A DNA stretch of 64,000 nucleotides from positions 34,696 to 98,695 of the forward strand of contig NZ_JAHTBL010000012.1 in NCBI RefSeq assembly GCF_020177595.1, read 5' to 3'. The translations under genes and the position numbers were made by a program. Below the pieces are notes generated by a model. That model saw only the letters and a program-made list of their open reading frames with translations, did no database searches and was not told the DNA's origin. Numbering within the stretch: the stretch's first letter is position 1; each line of letters begins with the position of its first letter. This DNA is from Cognatishimia sp. MH4019 (GTDB taxonomy: Bacteria; Pseudomonadota; Alphaproteobacteria; Rhodobacterales; Rhodobacteraceae). Below, one piece after another: positions 26,503 to 36,242 of the stretch.

Positions 26503-28944
26503 ATGACTGTTCCAAGCCACGCGCGTGTTGTGATTATCGGGGGTGGCGTGATCGGCTGCTCGGTTGCGTATCATCTGGCCAAACAAGGCTGGTCGGATGT
26601 GGTTCTGCTGGAGCGCAAGCAACTGACCAGCGGCACAACTTGGCATGCGGCCGGCCTGATCGCGCAACTGCGGGCGTCGATCAACATGACGCGTTTGGCC
26701 AAGTATAGCCAAGAGCTGTATGGCGAGCTTGAGGCCGAGACAGGCGTGTCGACCGGGTTCAAGCGCAATGGCTCAATCACCGTCGCTTTGACGGAACATC
26801 GCCAAGAGGAGATCTTGCGCCAAGCGTCCATGGCGCGGGCGTTCGGGGTCGAAGTGGAACAGATCTCTCCGACTGATGTGGCGACGCGTTATCCACATCT
26901 TAACACCGATGATATCGTGGGTGCGGTTTATCTGGACAAGGACGGCCAGGGCGATCCGGCGAACATCGCTTTGGCGCTTGCGAAGGGCGCGCGGCAGAAG
27001 GGTGCCAAAGTGCTTGAGCGCGTGTCTGTGACCGGCATCAAACGCGAAGGGATTCGGGTCACCGGCGTTGATTGGCAAAGCGGTGAAGAGAGCGGTCATA
27101 TCACCGCTGACATGGTCGTGAATTGCGGTGGAATGTGGGGCCATGACGTGGGCCGCTTGGCAGGGGTGAACGTGCCGCTGCAAGCGTGCGAGCATTTCTA
27201 TATCGTCACAGAAGCCATTGAAGGGCTTCAACAGTTGCCAGTTCTGCGCGTTCCTGACGAGTGCGCTTATTATAAAGAAGATGCAGGCAAAATGCTGCTG
27301 GGCGCGTTTGAGCCTGTCGCCAAGCCTTGGGCAATGGACGGAATCCCGAAAGACTTCGAGTTTGATCAGTTACCCGAAGATTTCGATCATTTCGAGCCGA
27401 TCCTTGAGGCGGCTGTGAACCGTATGCCGATGTTGGCAGAGGCAGGGATTCATACCTTCTTCAATGGTCCCGAAAGCTTCACGCCGGATGACGCTTATCA
27501 TCTGGGACTTGCGCCAGAGTTGGACAATTTCTGGGTGGCTGCAGGCTTTAACTCGATTGGTATCCAATCGGCAGGCGGCGCTGGCATGGCGCTGGCGCAA
27601 TGGATGGAGAGGGGTGAAAAACCGTTTGATCTGGGCGACGTGGATATCAGCCGGATGCAGCCTTTTCAGGGTAACAAAACCTATCTGGCCAAGCGGGCTA
27701 CCGAGACGTTGGGGCTGCTGTATGCAGACCATTTCCCTTACCGGCAAAAGGCGACGGCGCGTGGGGTCAGGCGGTCTCCGCTCCATGAACATTTGAAGGC
27801 GCAGGGGGCTGTCTTCGGCGAGTTTGCCGGATGGGAGCGCGCCAACTGGTTTGCCGATGAAGGTCAGACGCCGGAATACGAGTATAGCTGGAAGCGCCAG
27901 AACTGGTTTGAAAACTCCGCCCGTGAACATGCCGCGATCCGCGAAGCCGTGGGGCTTTATGATATGTCCTCGTTCGGGAAAATCCGGGTGGAAGGCAAGG
28001 ATGCAGAAGCTTTCCTTAACCATATCTGTGGTGCAGATATGGCTGTGGTTAACGGAAAAATCGTTTATACACAGTTCCTTAATCAGTATGGCGGGATTGA
28101 GGCGGACGTCACTGTGACCCGTCTAAGCGATGACGCCTACCTTGTTGTCACCCCGGCAGCGACGCGCCTTGCGGATCAGACGTGGATGCGTCGTCACAAG
28201 GGAGATTTCAATGTGGTTCTCAGCGATATGACGCCCGGAGAAGCCGTTCTTGCCATCATGGGTCCGAACGCGCGCGCGCTGATGCAAACGGTGTCGCCCC
28301 ATGACTTCAGCAATGACGCGCATCCGTTTGGGATGGCCCATGAGATTGAGCTGGGGATGGGCTTGGCCCGCGCGCACCGCGTCTCTTACGTCGGTGAGTT
28401 GGGCTATGAGATTTACATCAGCTCTGACATGGCGGGCCATGTGTTTGAGACGCTGCACGAGGCCGGTCAGGATCACGGGTTGAAGCTGTGTGGTCTGCAT
28501 ATGATGGACAGCTGCCGCATCGAAAAAGGGTTTCGCCATTTCGGCCATGACATCACCTGCGAGGATCATGTGGTTGAGGCGGGGCTTGCCTTTGCAGTGA
28601 AGACGGCCAAACCCAGCTTCATCGGGCGCGACGCGGTGCTGCGCAAGAAAGACGAGGGCGTGAACGCGCGGATGCTGCAGTTCCGGCTCACAGACCCGGA
28701 ACCGCTTTTGTATCACAATGAGCCGATCCTGCGGGATGGGGAGGTTGTGGGCCATCTGACCTCGGGCGCTTATGGTCACACGCTGGGCGGCGCGATGGGT
28801 CTTGGCTATGTGCCCTGCAAGGGCGAAAGCCCGTCGGAGGTGCTGGCCAGCGGCTATGAGATTGAGGTGGCGGGCGCGCGTGTTGCGGCGGAAGCCTCGC
28901 TCAAGCCGATGTATGATCCCAAGTCAGAGCGGATGCGTGCCTGA
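26503..28944 (+). CDS. FAD-dependent GcvT-type oxidoreductase (dimethylglycine/sarcosine dehydrogenase-like), copy 2
   Basis: Paralogue of the gene at 23953 with the same domain order: Rossmann motif VVIIGGGVIGCSVAY, covalent-FAD His48 in TTWHAAGL, DAO domain, then GcvT domain with GELGYEIYISS and a Glu/Lys-rich folate pocket. It is 813 residues long. The start at 26503 has a GGAG site and the family N-terminus. The two copies differ throughout, so this is an old duplication or separate recruitment rather than a recent tandem copy. The 117-nt gap and intervening hairpin suggest separate expression. The substrate probably overlaps with or follows on from copy 1. Confidence 0.87.
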   Translation: MTVPSHARVVIIGGGVIGCSVAYHLAKQGWSDVVLLERKQLTSGTTWHAAGLIAQLRASINMTRLAKYSQELYGELEAETGVSTGFKRNGSITVALTEHRQEEILRQASMARAFGVEVEQISPTDVATRYPHLNTDDIVGAVYLDKDGQGDPANIALALAKGARQKGAKVLERVSVTGIKREGIRVTGVDWQSGEESGHITADMVVNCGGMWGHDVGRLAGVNVPLQACEHFYIVTEAIEGLQQLPVLRVPDECAYYKEDAGKMLLGAFEPVAKPWAMDGIPKDFEFDQLPEDFDHFEPILEAAVNRMPMLAEAGIHTFFNGPESFTPDDAYHLGLAPELDNFWVAAGFNSIGIQSAGGAGMALAQWMERGEKPFDLGDVDISRMQPFQGNKTYLAKRATETLGLLYADHFPYRQKATARGVRRSPLHEHLKAQGAVFGEFAGWERANWFADEGQTPEYEYSWKRQNWFENSAREHAAIREAVGLYDMSSFGKIRVEGKDAEAFLNHICGADMAVVNGKIVYTQFLNQYGGIEADVTVTRLSDDAYLVVTPAATRLADQTWMRRHKGDFNVVLSDMTPGEAVLAIMGPNARALMQTVSPHDFSNDAHPFGMAHEIELGMGLARAHRVSYVGELGYEIYISSDMAGHVFETLHEAGQDHGLKLCGLHMMDSCRIEKGFRHFGHDITCEDHVVEAGLAFAVKTAKPSFIGRDAVLRKKDEGVNARMLQFRLTDPEPLLYHNEPILRDGEVVGHLTSGAYGHTLGGAMGLGYVPCKGESPSEVLASGYEIEVAGARVAAEASLKPMYDPKSERMRA

Positions 28945-29014
28945 CGCCCCTTGGCAACCGGGGATGTGGGGCGTATAGGCACGCCCTGATCCCAGACCAA
29001 CCGGAGCCGAGCCA

Positions 29015-29803
29015 ATGCAGGGCAGTGCCAATCTGAACGTGATGATGAAAGCCGCGCGCAAAGCGGGGCGGTCGCTGGCCAAGGACTTCCGCGAGGTCGA
29101 GAATCTGCAGGTCTCGATGAAAGGGGCTGGCGACTTTGTCAGCCGTGCTGATCTGGCCGCCGAAGAGATCATCAAGACCGATCTGATGGAAGCACGCCCC
29201 ACCTATGGCTGGATGGCCGAAGAAGGTGGCGAGATCGAAGGCAAAGACCCCACCCGTCGCTGGATTGTTGATCCGCTGGATGGCACGACGAATTATCTGC
29301 ACGGTCTGCCCCATTGGGCCGTGTCCATCGCGCTGGAGCATAAGGGCGAAATCATCTCGGGCGTGGTCTATGATCCGTCCAAGGATGAGCTGTTCTGGGC
29401 TGAAAAGGGCCAAGGCGCGTGGATGAACGAAAGCCGGTTGCGGGTGTCGGGCCGCCATAAACTGATCGAAAGCATTTTTGCCACCGGTCTGCCGTTTGCT
29501 GGCCGCGCCGATCTGCCCGAAACCCTGCAGGAACTGGCGCGTCTTCTGCCCGCGACCGCTGGTGTGCGGCGTTTCGGGGCGGCCTCGCTCGATTTGGCCT
29601 ATGTCGCCGCAGGCCGCTACGATGGTTTCTGGGAGCGTCGCCTGCAAAGCTGGGATCTGGCGGCCGGTAGCCTGATCGTCCGCGAAGCCGGTGGCCTGGT
29701 AGAGCCGCTGACCCCTGGCAAGAATATCGTTGAAGATGGCGAGATTATCGCCGCGAACGAGCCGATCTTTGAGACCTTTGCCAAAGTGATCCGCAATAGC
29801 TGA
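29015..29803 (+). CDS. suhB: Inositol monophosphatase family protein
   Basis: Metal-dependent phosphatase of the IMPase/SuhB family. The 262-residue product carries both signatures: WIVDPLDGTTNYLHGLPHW, which binds two metals and the phosphate, and WDLAAGSLIVREAGG. Glu in the region AEEGGEIEGKDP supplies the third ligand. Members hydrolyse inositol-1-phosphate or related phosphates, and E. coli SuhB also aids rRNA transcription. It stands after the flavoprotein pair with a 70-nt gap and is probably independent. Confidence 0.93.
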   Translation: MQGSANLNVMMKAARKAGRSLAKDFREVENLQVSMKGAGDFVSRADLAAEEIIKTDLMEARPTYGWMAEEGGEIEGKDPTRRWIVDPLDGTTNYLHGLPHWAVSIALEHKGEIISGVVYDPSKDELFWAEKGQGAWMNESRLRVSGRHKLIESIFATGLPFAGRADLPETLQELARLLPATAGVRRFGAASLDLAYVAAGRYDGFWERRLQSWDLAAGSLIVREAGGLVEPLTPGKNIVEDGEIIAANEPIFETFAKVIRNS

Positions 29804-29916
29804 TGTCGCAATTGCAGGTTTCTGCGCAACGCACTGTTTCGCCTTAAGCGACTGTTGCCGCGACCTTGTCGGACCCTTGCCCTGTTTCTGACACGGTTGG
29901 GGCAGATCACGAAGAT

Positions 29917-30126
29917 ATGTTTAGATCTGCTCTCAAACCCCGCCTTAATCGCTTCTGGACCGATGAAGATGGCGCCGTGACTGTCGACTGGGTCATGGTC
30001 ACCGCTGGTGTCGTCGCTTTGAGCATCGCTGTCCTTAACCTTGTGGGGGACAGCTCGATGGAATTGACCAAGAAGGTCTCGACCGAGATGTCGACGGCAG
30101 CTGTGGCCAGCTACACGATCAAGTAA
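29917..30126 (+). CDS. Solitary Flp/Fap-type pilin-like small protein
   Basis: A 69-residue protein with a basic leader, then DEDGAVTVDWVMVTAGVVALSIAVLNL (spread over residues about 17-43), which has the shape of a Flp pilin: a Gly processing site followed by a hydrophobic helix with an acidic residue near +5 (Asp instead of the usual Glu). A hydrophilic C-terminus follows. No tad/cpa genes are near. The start at 29917 is the best fit, because the longer in-frame start is not pilin-like. A membrane-anchored peptide not processed by a prepilin peptidase remains possible. Confidence 0.65.
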   Translation: MFRSALKPRLNRFWTDEDGAVTVDWVMVTAGVVALSIAVLNLVGDSSMELTKKVSTEMSTAAVASYTIK

Positions 30127-30129
30127 CGT

Positions 30130-30486
30130 CTATCGGTCAGCGGGGTGATTGATCCCGTCGGCCCAGCCCACCTCGCCCAGGTCGCGCGGGTTGATCCCGT
30201 CGAGAATGGCGACGTTGACCCCGTACTCATCGGGGTTCGAGCGCCGTTGGTGATGTGTGTAAATTCCGCAGGTCTTGCAGAAATAATGCTTCGCCGTGTG
30301 GGTGCCCCACGTATAGAGCGTCAGGTTTTCAGCGCCTTTCAGCACTTTGATTCCGCTAAGCGGCGCCGACACCGCAATCGCCCCGCGGCGGCGGCAAAAG
30401 CTGCAATCGCAGCGCCTTGCGGTGTTCAACCCATCGCTGAGCGTCACCTCCAGCACAACAGCGCCGCAATGACAGGTGCCGCGCAT
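30130..30486 (-). CDS. GFA-family zinc-binding protein
   Basis: A 118-residue protein of the glutathione-dependent formaldehyde-activating (GFA/CENP-V) fold. Zinc-ligand cysteines appear in CHCGAVVLEV, CDCSFCRRRG and HYFCKTCGIYTHH. The family name comes from Gfa, but most members have unproven activity. The start overlaps the stop of the rhomboid gene by 1 nt (TGATG), so the two are probably cotranscribed and translationally coupled. Confidence 0.9.
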   Translation of the reverse strand: MRGTCHCGAVVLEVTLSDGLNTARRCDCSFCRRRGAIAVSAPLSGIKVLKGAENLTLYTWGTHTAKHYFCKTCGIYTHHQRRSNPDEYGVNVAILDGINPRDLGEVGWADGINHPADR

Positions 30487-31232
30487 CAGCGGTTTCTCGG
30501 CACGTTTGGAATGGAACTGCGGGCGAATTTGTACTTCGCCTCGGGATGGGGCGGATGCCCGTCGGTGCGGTTCCAATAGGCTGGTCCGCCGCGCCGCAGC
30601 CAAATCGGAATGACCAGAGCAAAACCAATAATAAAACCGCCCGCATGGGCCCAGTAGGCAACCCCGCCGCCCGCTTGATTGGCAGCCACTCCGTTGAACA
30701 ATTGCAGGCCGAACCAGACGCCCAGCATCAGCCATGCGGGCACGGGAAAGATGCGGAAGTAAACGACGAGGATCAGCAGGATATCGACGCGGGCCTTCGG
30801 GAAAAGCAACAGGTATCCGCCCATCACGCCCGCAATCGCGCCAGATGCGCCAACGGTCGGAATGGTGGAGCCAGGCTCGGCCAGCACATGCACCAGCCCC
30901 GCGCCCAGTCCGCTGAGCAGGTAGAAGATCAAAAAGCCCCAATGGCCGAACTCTTCTTCCAGATTGTCCCCGAAAATCCACAAAAACAGCATGTTGCCTG
31001 CAAGGTGCATGATGCCGCCGTGCAGGAACATCGACGTAAAAAGCCCGCCAAACTCGGTGCCCGCGCTGACCCTTGCGGGCATCAGCGCCCAAGTGTCGTA
31101 GAAAGCGTTCAACGCGCGCGGGTTCTCGAAAAGTGGCCAATAGCTGATGAAAACCGCGATATTTGCGGCGATCAGGGCATAGGTCACGAAAGGCGTGCGC
31201 TCGGACGGGTTGTGATCGCGGATTGGAAGCAT
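30486..31232 (-). CDS. Rhomboid-family intramembrane serine protease
   Basis: A 248-residue inner-membrane protease with about six transmembrane helices. The catalytic dyad is visible as Ser130 in GASGAIAGVMGG and His196 in YWAHAGGFIIG. The upstream HLAGNMLFLWIFGDNLE loop with its His and Asn is characteristic. The start at 31232 (MLPIRDHNPSE) is the family start. The frame is open further upstream, but that sequence overlaps the divergent TPR gene. Substrates are unknown. It is coupled to the GFA gene downstream. Confidence 0.9.
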   Translation of the reverse strand: MLPIRDHNPSERTPFVTYALIAANIAVFISYWPLFENPRALNAFYDTWALMPARVSAGTEFGGLFTSMFLHGGIMHLAGNMLFLWIFGDNLEEEFGHWGFLIFYLLSGLGAGLVHVLAEPGSTIPTVGASGAIAGVMGGYLLLFPKARVDILLILVVYFRIFPVPAWLMLGVWFGLQLFNGVAANQAGGGVAYWAHAGGFIIGFALVIPIWLRRGGPAYWNRTDGHPPHPEAKYKFARSSIPNVPRNR

Positions 31233-31308
31233 GTCCGCAAGGTTGGCGCAAAGTGGGGCGGGGTCAAGCGCGACTTGATTTTTACGCGTCGCGCGGCAGG
31301 TGTGCAGG

Positions 31309-31845
31309 ATGAGATATTTTTTGATCCCCCTCCTTTTGGCTGGTCCCGCTTGGGCCGAGTGCCCCCCCGTTGCCGATACCAGTACAGAGCGCGCGGCGCT
31401 GCTGTCGCAGTTGAAAGTGGCCCCCGATCCCGGAGCGGCGCAGGTGCTGAATGCGCAGTTATGGGAAATCTGGCTGATGGCGCCTGATGACAAGGCCCAA
31501 GATCTTCTGGACGGCGCGGTCGAACGGATGCGTCTGGGGGATCTGGATCGGGCGATCACGCAATTGGACGAACTCGTCTCTTACTGCCCTGACTATGCCG
31601 AGGGCTATAATCAACGCGCCTTTGCCTATTATCTCAAACAAGATTTTGCCCCAGCACTGGCCGATCTTGACCGTGCTCTTGCGATCCTGCCAGAGCATAT
31701 CGGTGCGCTGTCTGGCAAGGGTCTGACGCTGATTGGGATGGGGCGGGCGGCGGCTGCGCAAAAGGCGTTGCGCGAGGCGGTTGATCTGCATCCCTGGCTG
31801 TCAGAACGCGCCCTTCTGGTCGAGCCGCCGGGCGAAGAGCTTTAG
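31309..31845 (+). CDS. Exported TPR-repeat protein
   Basis: A 178-residue periplasmic protein with signal peptide MRYFLIPLLLAGPAWA and cleavage before ECPP. Two or three tetratricopeptide-like repeats occupy residues 60-160, for example AEGYNQRAFAYYLKQDFAPAL followed by ADLDRALAILPEHIGAL. AGG eight nt upstream supports the ATG at 31309 over the GTG at 31300. TPR proteins act as scaffolds, and no partner is evident. Confidence 0.85.
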   Translation: MRYFLIPLLLAGPAWAECPPVADTSTERAALLSQLKVAPDPGAAQVLNAQLWEIWLMAPDDKAQDLLDGAVERMRLGDLDRAITQLDELVSYCPDYAEGYNQRAFAYYLKQDFAPALADLDRALAILPEHIGALSGKGLTLIGMGRAAAAQKALREAVDLHPWLSERALLVEPPGEEL

Positions 31846-31901
31846 CTTTACACCGCTTGGCTGACTTGTATTGTCGCGCGGCCTAGCCCGATTTGGCGGC
31901 G

Positions 31902-31987
31902 GCCCGCGTGATGGAATGGTAGACATAGGAGACTTAAAATCTCTAGGCCGAAAGGCCGTGCCGGTTCGAGTCCGGCCGCGGGTACCA
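31902..31987 (+). tRNA. tRNA-Leu (UAA anticodon)
   Basis: An 86-nt class II tRNA with a long variable arm (AGGCCGAAAGGCCGT). The acceptor GCCCGCG pairs with CGCGGGT, the anticodon loop CTTAAAA gives UAA, the T-arm is GGTTCGAGTCC, the discriminator is A, and CCA is encoded. Confidence 0.96.
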
Positions 31988-32003
31988 TCTTTGAGCGCAG
32001 GCG

Positions 32004-32234
32004 TTATAAGCCGCGCTTCGCCTTGTAGAATTTCACGACCAATGTGATGCCAAGAGCCAAGAGTACGACCCCAAGGATCAGCGACGCTGGAAATGGCACG
32101 ATCCAGGGCGTTGCGATGGACGAGGCTCCGATCAGGCAGCAGAAGAATCCCAGCATAAACAGCGACCAGCGCGGCGCATCGAGATCGGCGCGTTCGTCTT
32201 TGCGGACAAGATCATCGAAATCTGATTTGGGCAT
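32004..32234 (-). CDS. Small membrane protein, function unknown
   Basis: A 76-residue protein with a charged N-terminus ([18 protein letters not shown]) and two transmembrane helices separated by a Pro-rich turn ([11 protein letters not shown]). It ends in a basic tail ([10 protein letters not shown]). I recognise no named family. It follows tRNA-Leu on the opposite strand. Confidence 0.65.
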   Translation of the reverse strand: MPKSDFDDLVRKDERADLDAPRWSLFMLGFFCCLIGASSIATPWIVPFPASLILGVVLLALGITLVVKFYKAKRGL

Positions 32235-32283
32235 TTTGGCTTCCTCTTGACGTCTTTTTCATGTGGGCATGATCAGGCGGCGT

Positions 32284-33069
32284 TCAATGCTCGGACCGGC
32301 TTTGACTTGCAGGTGCTTTCGGCGGCAGGCGCGGGATCCAATAGGGAACGCGCGCTTGATAGGCGCGAAAGCGATCCTTGTAGATCTTGGTAAACCGCCG
32401 CTCTTTGAGGCGCGGGGCAAGGAGGCAATAGGCGGTGTAGGCGCTGGCAAGAACCAGTTGGTCCGGCGTCCAGACCGGCACCGTCCACAGCACCAACGCG
32501 AAGGACACATAGATCGGCTGGCGCACGTATTTGAAGAGGCCCGTTTCAGGCATGTCGGGAAAGACGACCTTCTTGCCGCGCGCCAGCGACATCCATCCCA
32601 GCGCGCCGCTTTGCACCTCGGGGCCTGCGTCGAAGGACGCCTTGGTCAGCAGCGCCCAGCTTGTCAGATAGGCCAGTGTGATCAGCCCAAATGTGACCCC
32701 TTCAGCGCGCCACAGGATGATGCCCGACGGCGTCCAGAGGGTGAAAAGAAGCAGCAACTGGATCGAGGCGATGGTTGCGTAGACCGTTGTGGAAAGGGTC
32801 TTGCCGTGTGGCTTTGGGGCCAGCTTTTCCAGCAAAGGCCGCCCGCGGTCAGACAGCAGGAACGAGTGGCCTAACGGGAACTGCAACAGCAGCAGGGCGT
32901 TTGTGAGAAACGCCCATGGCCATGCCACGTTGCCAAAACCAAGGCTCATCCCGAAGAACAGCCCGACCAGCATCGCAAGGCCTGCCAAGGCGAAAATGCC
33001 GTGGCAGACCAACCCATAGATCAGCGCAATGCGGAGCGCGCGTTTGTCGTCATTCAGTTCAAGTCTCAT
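32284..33069 (-). CDS. ICMT/PEMT-like integral membrane methyltransferase
   Basis: A 261-residue protein with about five transmembrane segments. Its C-terminal half has the isoprenylcysteine-carboxyl-methyltransferase pattern: FKYVRQPIYVSF (compare the R-H-P-x-Y motif) and ERRFTKIYKDRFRAYQARVP. Methyl transfer from SAM to a membrane-associated substrate is inferred. The His of the usual RHP motif is Gln here, which may alter activity. Start MRLELNDDKRALRIAL. Confidence 0.75.
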   Translation of the reverse strand: MRLELNDDKRALRIALIYGLVCHGIFALAGLAMLVGLFFGMSLGFGNVAWPWAFLTNALLLLQFPLGHSFLLSDRGRPLLEKLAPKPHGKTLSTTVYATIASIQLLLLFTLWTPSGIILWRAEGVTFGLITLAYLTSWALLTKASFDAGPEVQSGALGWMSLARGKKVVFPDMPETGLFKYVRQPIYVSFALVLWTVPVWTPDQLVLASAYTAYCLLAPRLKERRFTKIYKDRFRAYQARVPYWIPRLPPKAPASQSRSEH

Positions 33070-33111
33070 ACCGAGCGAGATAACCCGCGCCCGGCAAAAG
33101 TCAGGGGGCGG

Positions 33112-34821
33112 TCAGTCGCGGGTGCCCGAGAACCGCTCTTGCCAATCCGCGCGTTCATCATCGGTGATTTTGCGGAAGGTGACATCCGGCACGGTGAAGG
33201 CGTGGCCAGGTTGGAGCAGTTCCAAAGCGGCGGCGACATCGTCGGGCCAAGCCTCGTCCTGTGTCTGCATTGCGGTCATCAGCGTGGCAGAAGCGTCGGG
33301 GATAAACGGCTTGGAGAGGACCGCGTAGAGCCGGATCAGATTCAGCGCGAGGCGGATTTGCGTCGCGGCTTGGTCCGGGTCTTCCTTGAATGTCGACCAA
33401 GGGGCGGCGGCTTGCAGGTATTCGTTCCCGGCGACCCAGATGGCGCGCAACTCGTTCGCGGATTTGCGAACCTCCATCGCATCCATATGGCCCTCATAGG
33501 CGCGGATGCGGGTGGTCAGGTCGGCGATCAGGGCGGTCTCGGCGTCGGTATATGCGCCGCCCGCGGGAACCTCTTCGCCGAATTTCGAGCGGCAGAATTT
33601 CGTGACGCGGGAGACGAAGTTGCCCAGCACGTCGGCCAGATCCTTGTTGACCGAGGCCTGGAAGTTCTCCCACGTGAATTCGCTGTCGGAGCTTTCGGGC
33701 GCGTGGGAAAGCAGCCACCAGCGCCAGTAATCGGCTGGCAGGATTTCAAGCGCTTGGTCCATGAACACACCACGCCCCTGCGAGGTGGAGAACTGCCCGC
33801 CGTCATAGTTCAGGTAGTTGAACGATTTGATGTAATCGACCAGCTTCCACGGCTCGCCGGACCCCATGATCGTGGCGGGGAAGCTGAGCGTGTGGAAGGG
33901 CACGTTATCCTTGCCCATGAACTGGGTGTAGCGGACATCCTCCGCGCCCTTATCGGTGCGCCACCAGCGTTCCCAATCGCCGCCATTCGCCTCGGCCCAT
34001 TCGCCTGCGCAGGCGATGTATTCGATGGGCGCGTCGAACCAGACGTAGAAGACCTTGCCTTCCATGCCGGGCCAATCGGCATCGCCATTTTTGACAGGGA
34101 TGCCCCAATCCAGATCGCGGGTGATACCGCGGTCTTGCAGGCCATCACCATCATGCAGCCATTTCTTGGCAATAGACGTGGTCAGCACCGGCCAGTCGGT
34201 CTTGCTGTTGATCCAATCGTCAAGTTTGCCCTTCATCTGGCTTTGCTTGAGATACAGATGCTTTGTCTCGCGCACCTCCAGATCGGTGGAGCCTGAAATG
34301 GCAGAGCGCGGGTTGATCAGGTCGGTCGGTTCCAGCTGTTTGGTACAGTTTTCGCATTGATCGCCACGGGCTTTCTCATAGCCGCAATTGGGGCAGGTGC
34401 CTTCGATATAACGGTCCGGCAGAAAGCGGCCATCGGCGTTGGAATAGACCTGACGCTCAGACACTTCCTCGATCAGACCGGCGTCATGCAGACGGCCCGC
34501 GAAATGCTGGGTCAGCGCGTGGTTCTGCGGGCTGGAAGAGCGCCCGAAATGATCAAAAGACAGGCGGAAGCCCTTGGCAATCTCAGCCTGAATACCGTGC
34601 ATTTCAGCGCAATATTCAGCAACGGGTTTCCCGGCCTTTGCTGCGGCCAGTTCAGCGGGAGTGCCATGCTCATCCGTGGCGCAGAGAAACATCACCTCAT
34701 GGCCGCGCCCGCGCTGGTAGCGCGCGTAAAGATCGGCGGGCAACTGGCTGCCGATGAGGTTTCCCAAATGCTTGATCCCATTGATATAGGGGATAGCGGA
34801 AGTGATGAGGTGGCGGGCCAT
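33112..34821 (-). CDS. metG: Methionyl-tRNA synthetase
   Basis: Class I synthetase that charges initiator and elongator tRNA-Met. The 569-residue product has HLGN (residues 18-21) as the HIGH element and a Cys4 zinc knuckle ([17 protein letters not shown]). The KMSKS loop is replaced by [11 protein letters not shown], which is normal for the archaeal/alphaproteobacterial MetRS type. An anticodon-binding domain follows. No C-terminal tRNA-binding (Arc1/Trbp111) domain is present. The start at 34821 has AGGAC upstream. Confidence 0.96.
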   Translation of the reverse strand: MARHLITSAIPYINGIKHLGNLIGSQLPADLYARYQRGRGHEVMFLCATDEHGTPAELAAAKAGKPVAEYCAEMHGIQAEIAKGFRLSFDHFGRSSSPQNHALTQHFAGRLHDAGLIEEVSERQVYSNADGRFLPDRYIEGTCPNCGYEKARGDQCENCTKQLEPTDLINPRSAISGSTDLEVRETKHLYLKQSQMKGKLDDWINSKTDWPVLTTSIAKKWLHDGDGLQDRGITRDLDWGIPVKNGDADWPGMEGKVFYVWFDAPIEYIACAGEWAEANGGDWERWWRTDKGAEDVRYTQFMGKDNVPFHTLSFPATIMGSGEPWKLVDYIKSFNYLNYDGGQFSTSQGRGVFMDQALEILPADYWRWWLLSHAPESSDSEFTWENFQASVNKDLADVLGNFVSRVTKFCRSKFGEEVPAGGAYTDAETALIADLTTRIRAYEGHMDAMEVRKSANELRAIWVAGNEYLQAAAPWSTFKEDPDQAATQIRLALNLIRLYAVLSKPFIPDASATLMTAMQTQDEAWPDDVAAALELLQPGHAFTVPDVTFRKITDDERADWQERFSGTRD

Positions 34822-34863
34822 GGGCAGCGTCCTGTTGATTGGCAGTCATACCGTCCGCGCGGT

Positions 34864-36102
34864 TTAACGCCTTTCGCGCGACCGGCGCAACAGTCGACCG
34901 ATCAGCGGCGAAGTGCGCGGCGCGTAGACATAGGCCGTGCGGTCCGGGTTGGTGCCGCGCACGCGCATCCGGATCAGCCCGAAGATCACCAGCCCCAGAT
35001 GGCCCACCGCGATGAAGGTGAAAAGCGCAGGTGGACCGTAGGTCGCGATCAGAACCGAGGTCAGATAGGGGGCCGAGATGGCCCCGACCGCGTAGTAGAA
35101 GAGCAATGCGGCGGAGAGCTCGACCCGTTCTTCGGATTTGGCGAAGTCATGGGCGTGGGCTGCGGCGACCGAATAGATCGGGAAGGTCAGAAAGCCAAAG
35201 AGGGCAGAGGCGGACATCACCAACGCTCGGCCCAGATCGGCGCTGTAGACGATCAATGCACAGCCGATCAACGACACGGCGGAAAAAGCGATCAGCACCC
35301 AGCGCCGGTCGTAGCGATCCGCAAGCCAACCCGCCGGATATTGCGCCAAAGCGCCGCCTGCCACGAAAGCCGCAAGGAAGTAGCCGATATCACTAGCGCT
35401 CAGCCCGATCTCTTGCCCGTAGATCGGGCCGACCATGCGAAAGCTCGATGCGGTCAGACCCGCGATCACGACGGCTGCCGCCGCGAGGGGAGAGCGGCTC
35501 CATGCGAGGGCGGGGCGCATCCGCGGGTTCTGCGGGATTTCGGGTTGTTTGACCGTCGTCAGCGTCAGTGGCAGCAGAGAGGCGCAGCAGAGCAGCGTCA
35601 GGATATTATAGGCCATGTAGGTTGGCAGGCCAGCCAGCACGCCGATCATGAGTTGCGCGCCGAGTGATGCGCCCAGATCGACGATGCGGTAGATGCCCAT
35701 CGCCCGACCGCGTGTTTCGTTCGTGACCTTGGCTTGCAGCCACCCTTCGATGATCGTGTAGCAGCCTGCAATCGTCATGCCGGACGCGACCCTCAGCAGC
35801 GCCCAGACTGTCGGGTTCTGGCTAAGCGTGTGGCCCAGCATCCCGATGGCGCCAAGGGCGGTGAACGCGGCAAAGGCGCGGCTGTGACCGACACTTCCCA
35901 GTAAGCGCGGTGCCCACCAGCAGCCGATGAAGAAGCCCACGAAATGCGCGGACCCCAGCAAGCCCACCTGCGCGGTCGAGAAGTTGAACGCCAGTCCCGA
36001 AAGTGCATCCAGCGGACCAACTCCGCCTGAGCTAAGTTGCAGCAAAGCGACAGACAGAAAGAGAGCAGCAAATGAGATCGCAAGGCGCATATCGCGCACC
36101 AT
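34864..36102 (-). CDS. MFS transporter
   Basis: Major facilitator permease with about 12 transmembrane helices (412 residues). The MFS signature appears in QYPAGWLADRYDRRWVL after the central loop, with AMGIYRIVDLGASLGAQL in the first half. The start at 36102 (MVRDMRLAISFA) is preferred. The frame extends to 36201, but that extension is basic and non-hydrophobic. The gene is divergent from the aldo/keto reductase. The substrate is not inferable. Confidence 0.82.
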   Translation of the reverse strand: MVRDMRLAISFAALFLSVALLQLSSGGVGPLDALSGLAFNFSTAQVGLLGSAHFVGFFIGCWWAPRLLGSVGHSRAFAAFTALGAIGMLGHTLSQNPTVWALLRVASGMTIAGCYTIIEGWLQAKVTNETRGRAMGIYRIVDLGASLGAQLMIGVLAGLPTYMAYNILTLLCCASLLPLTLTTVKQPEIPQNPRMRPALAWSRSPLAAAAVVIAGLTASSFRMVGPIYGQEIGLSASDIGYFLAAFVAGGALAQYPAGWLADRYDRRWVLIAFSAVSLIGCALIVYSADLGRALVMSASALFGFLTFPIYSVAAAHAHDFAKSEERVELSAALLFYYAVGAISAPYLTSVLIATYGPPALFTFIAVGHLGLVIFGLIRMRVRGTNPDRTAYVYAPRTSPLIGRLLRRSRERR

Positions 36103-36242
36103 GATCCGATTTCGCAAAGGTGCAAGCCTTGCTGCGACGCCTCGCGTCGTTTGTGGTCTTTTGCGCGGGCGGTGACTTCGGGTTTGCTCTGGCAACATCA
36201 CCGCCTAGATAAGAAGCCACGCTGATACGAAGGATTCCCGAC

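Noticed and set aside
30546..31487. A 313-codon open frame opposite the rhomboid gene
   Set aside because: It covers the conserved rhomboid catalytic residues in reverse and has no independent support.
33001..34296. A 431-codon open frame antisense to metG
   Set aside because: No motif; the sense strand is an unmistakable MetRS.
33112..34821. Missing KMSKS in MetRS
   Set aside because: The FSTS variant is normal for this MetRS class and does not indicate inactivity.
34357..35667. A 436-codon open frame antisense to metG and the MFS gene
   Set aside because: It spans two sense genes and has the Asp/Gly/His-rich composition of an antisense shadow.
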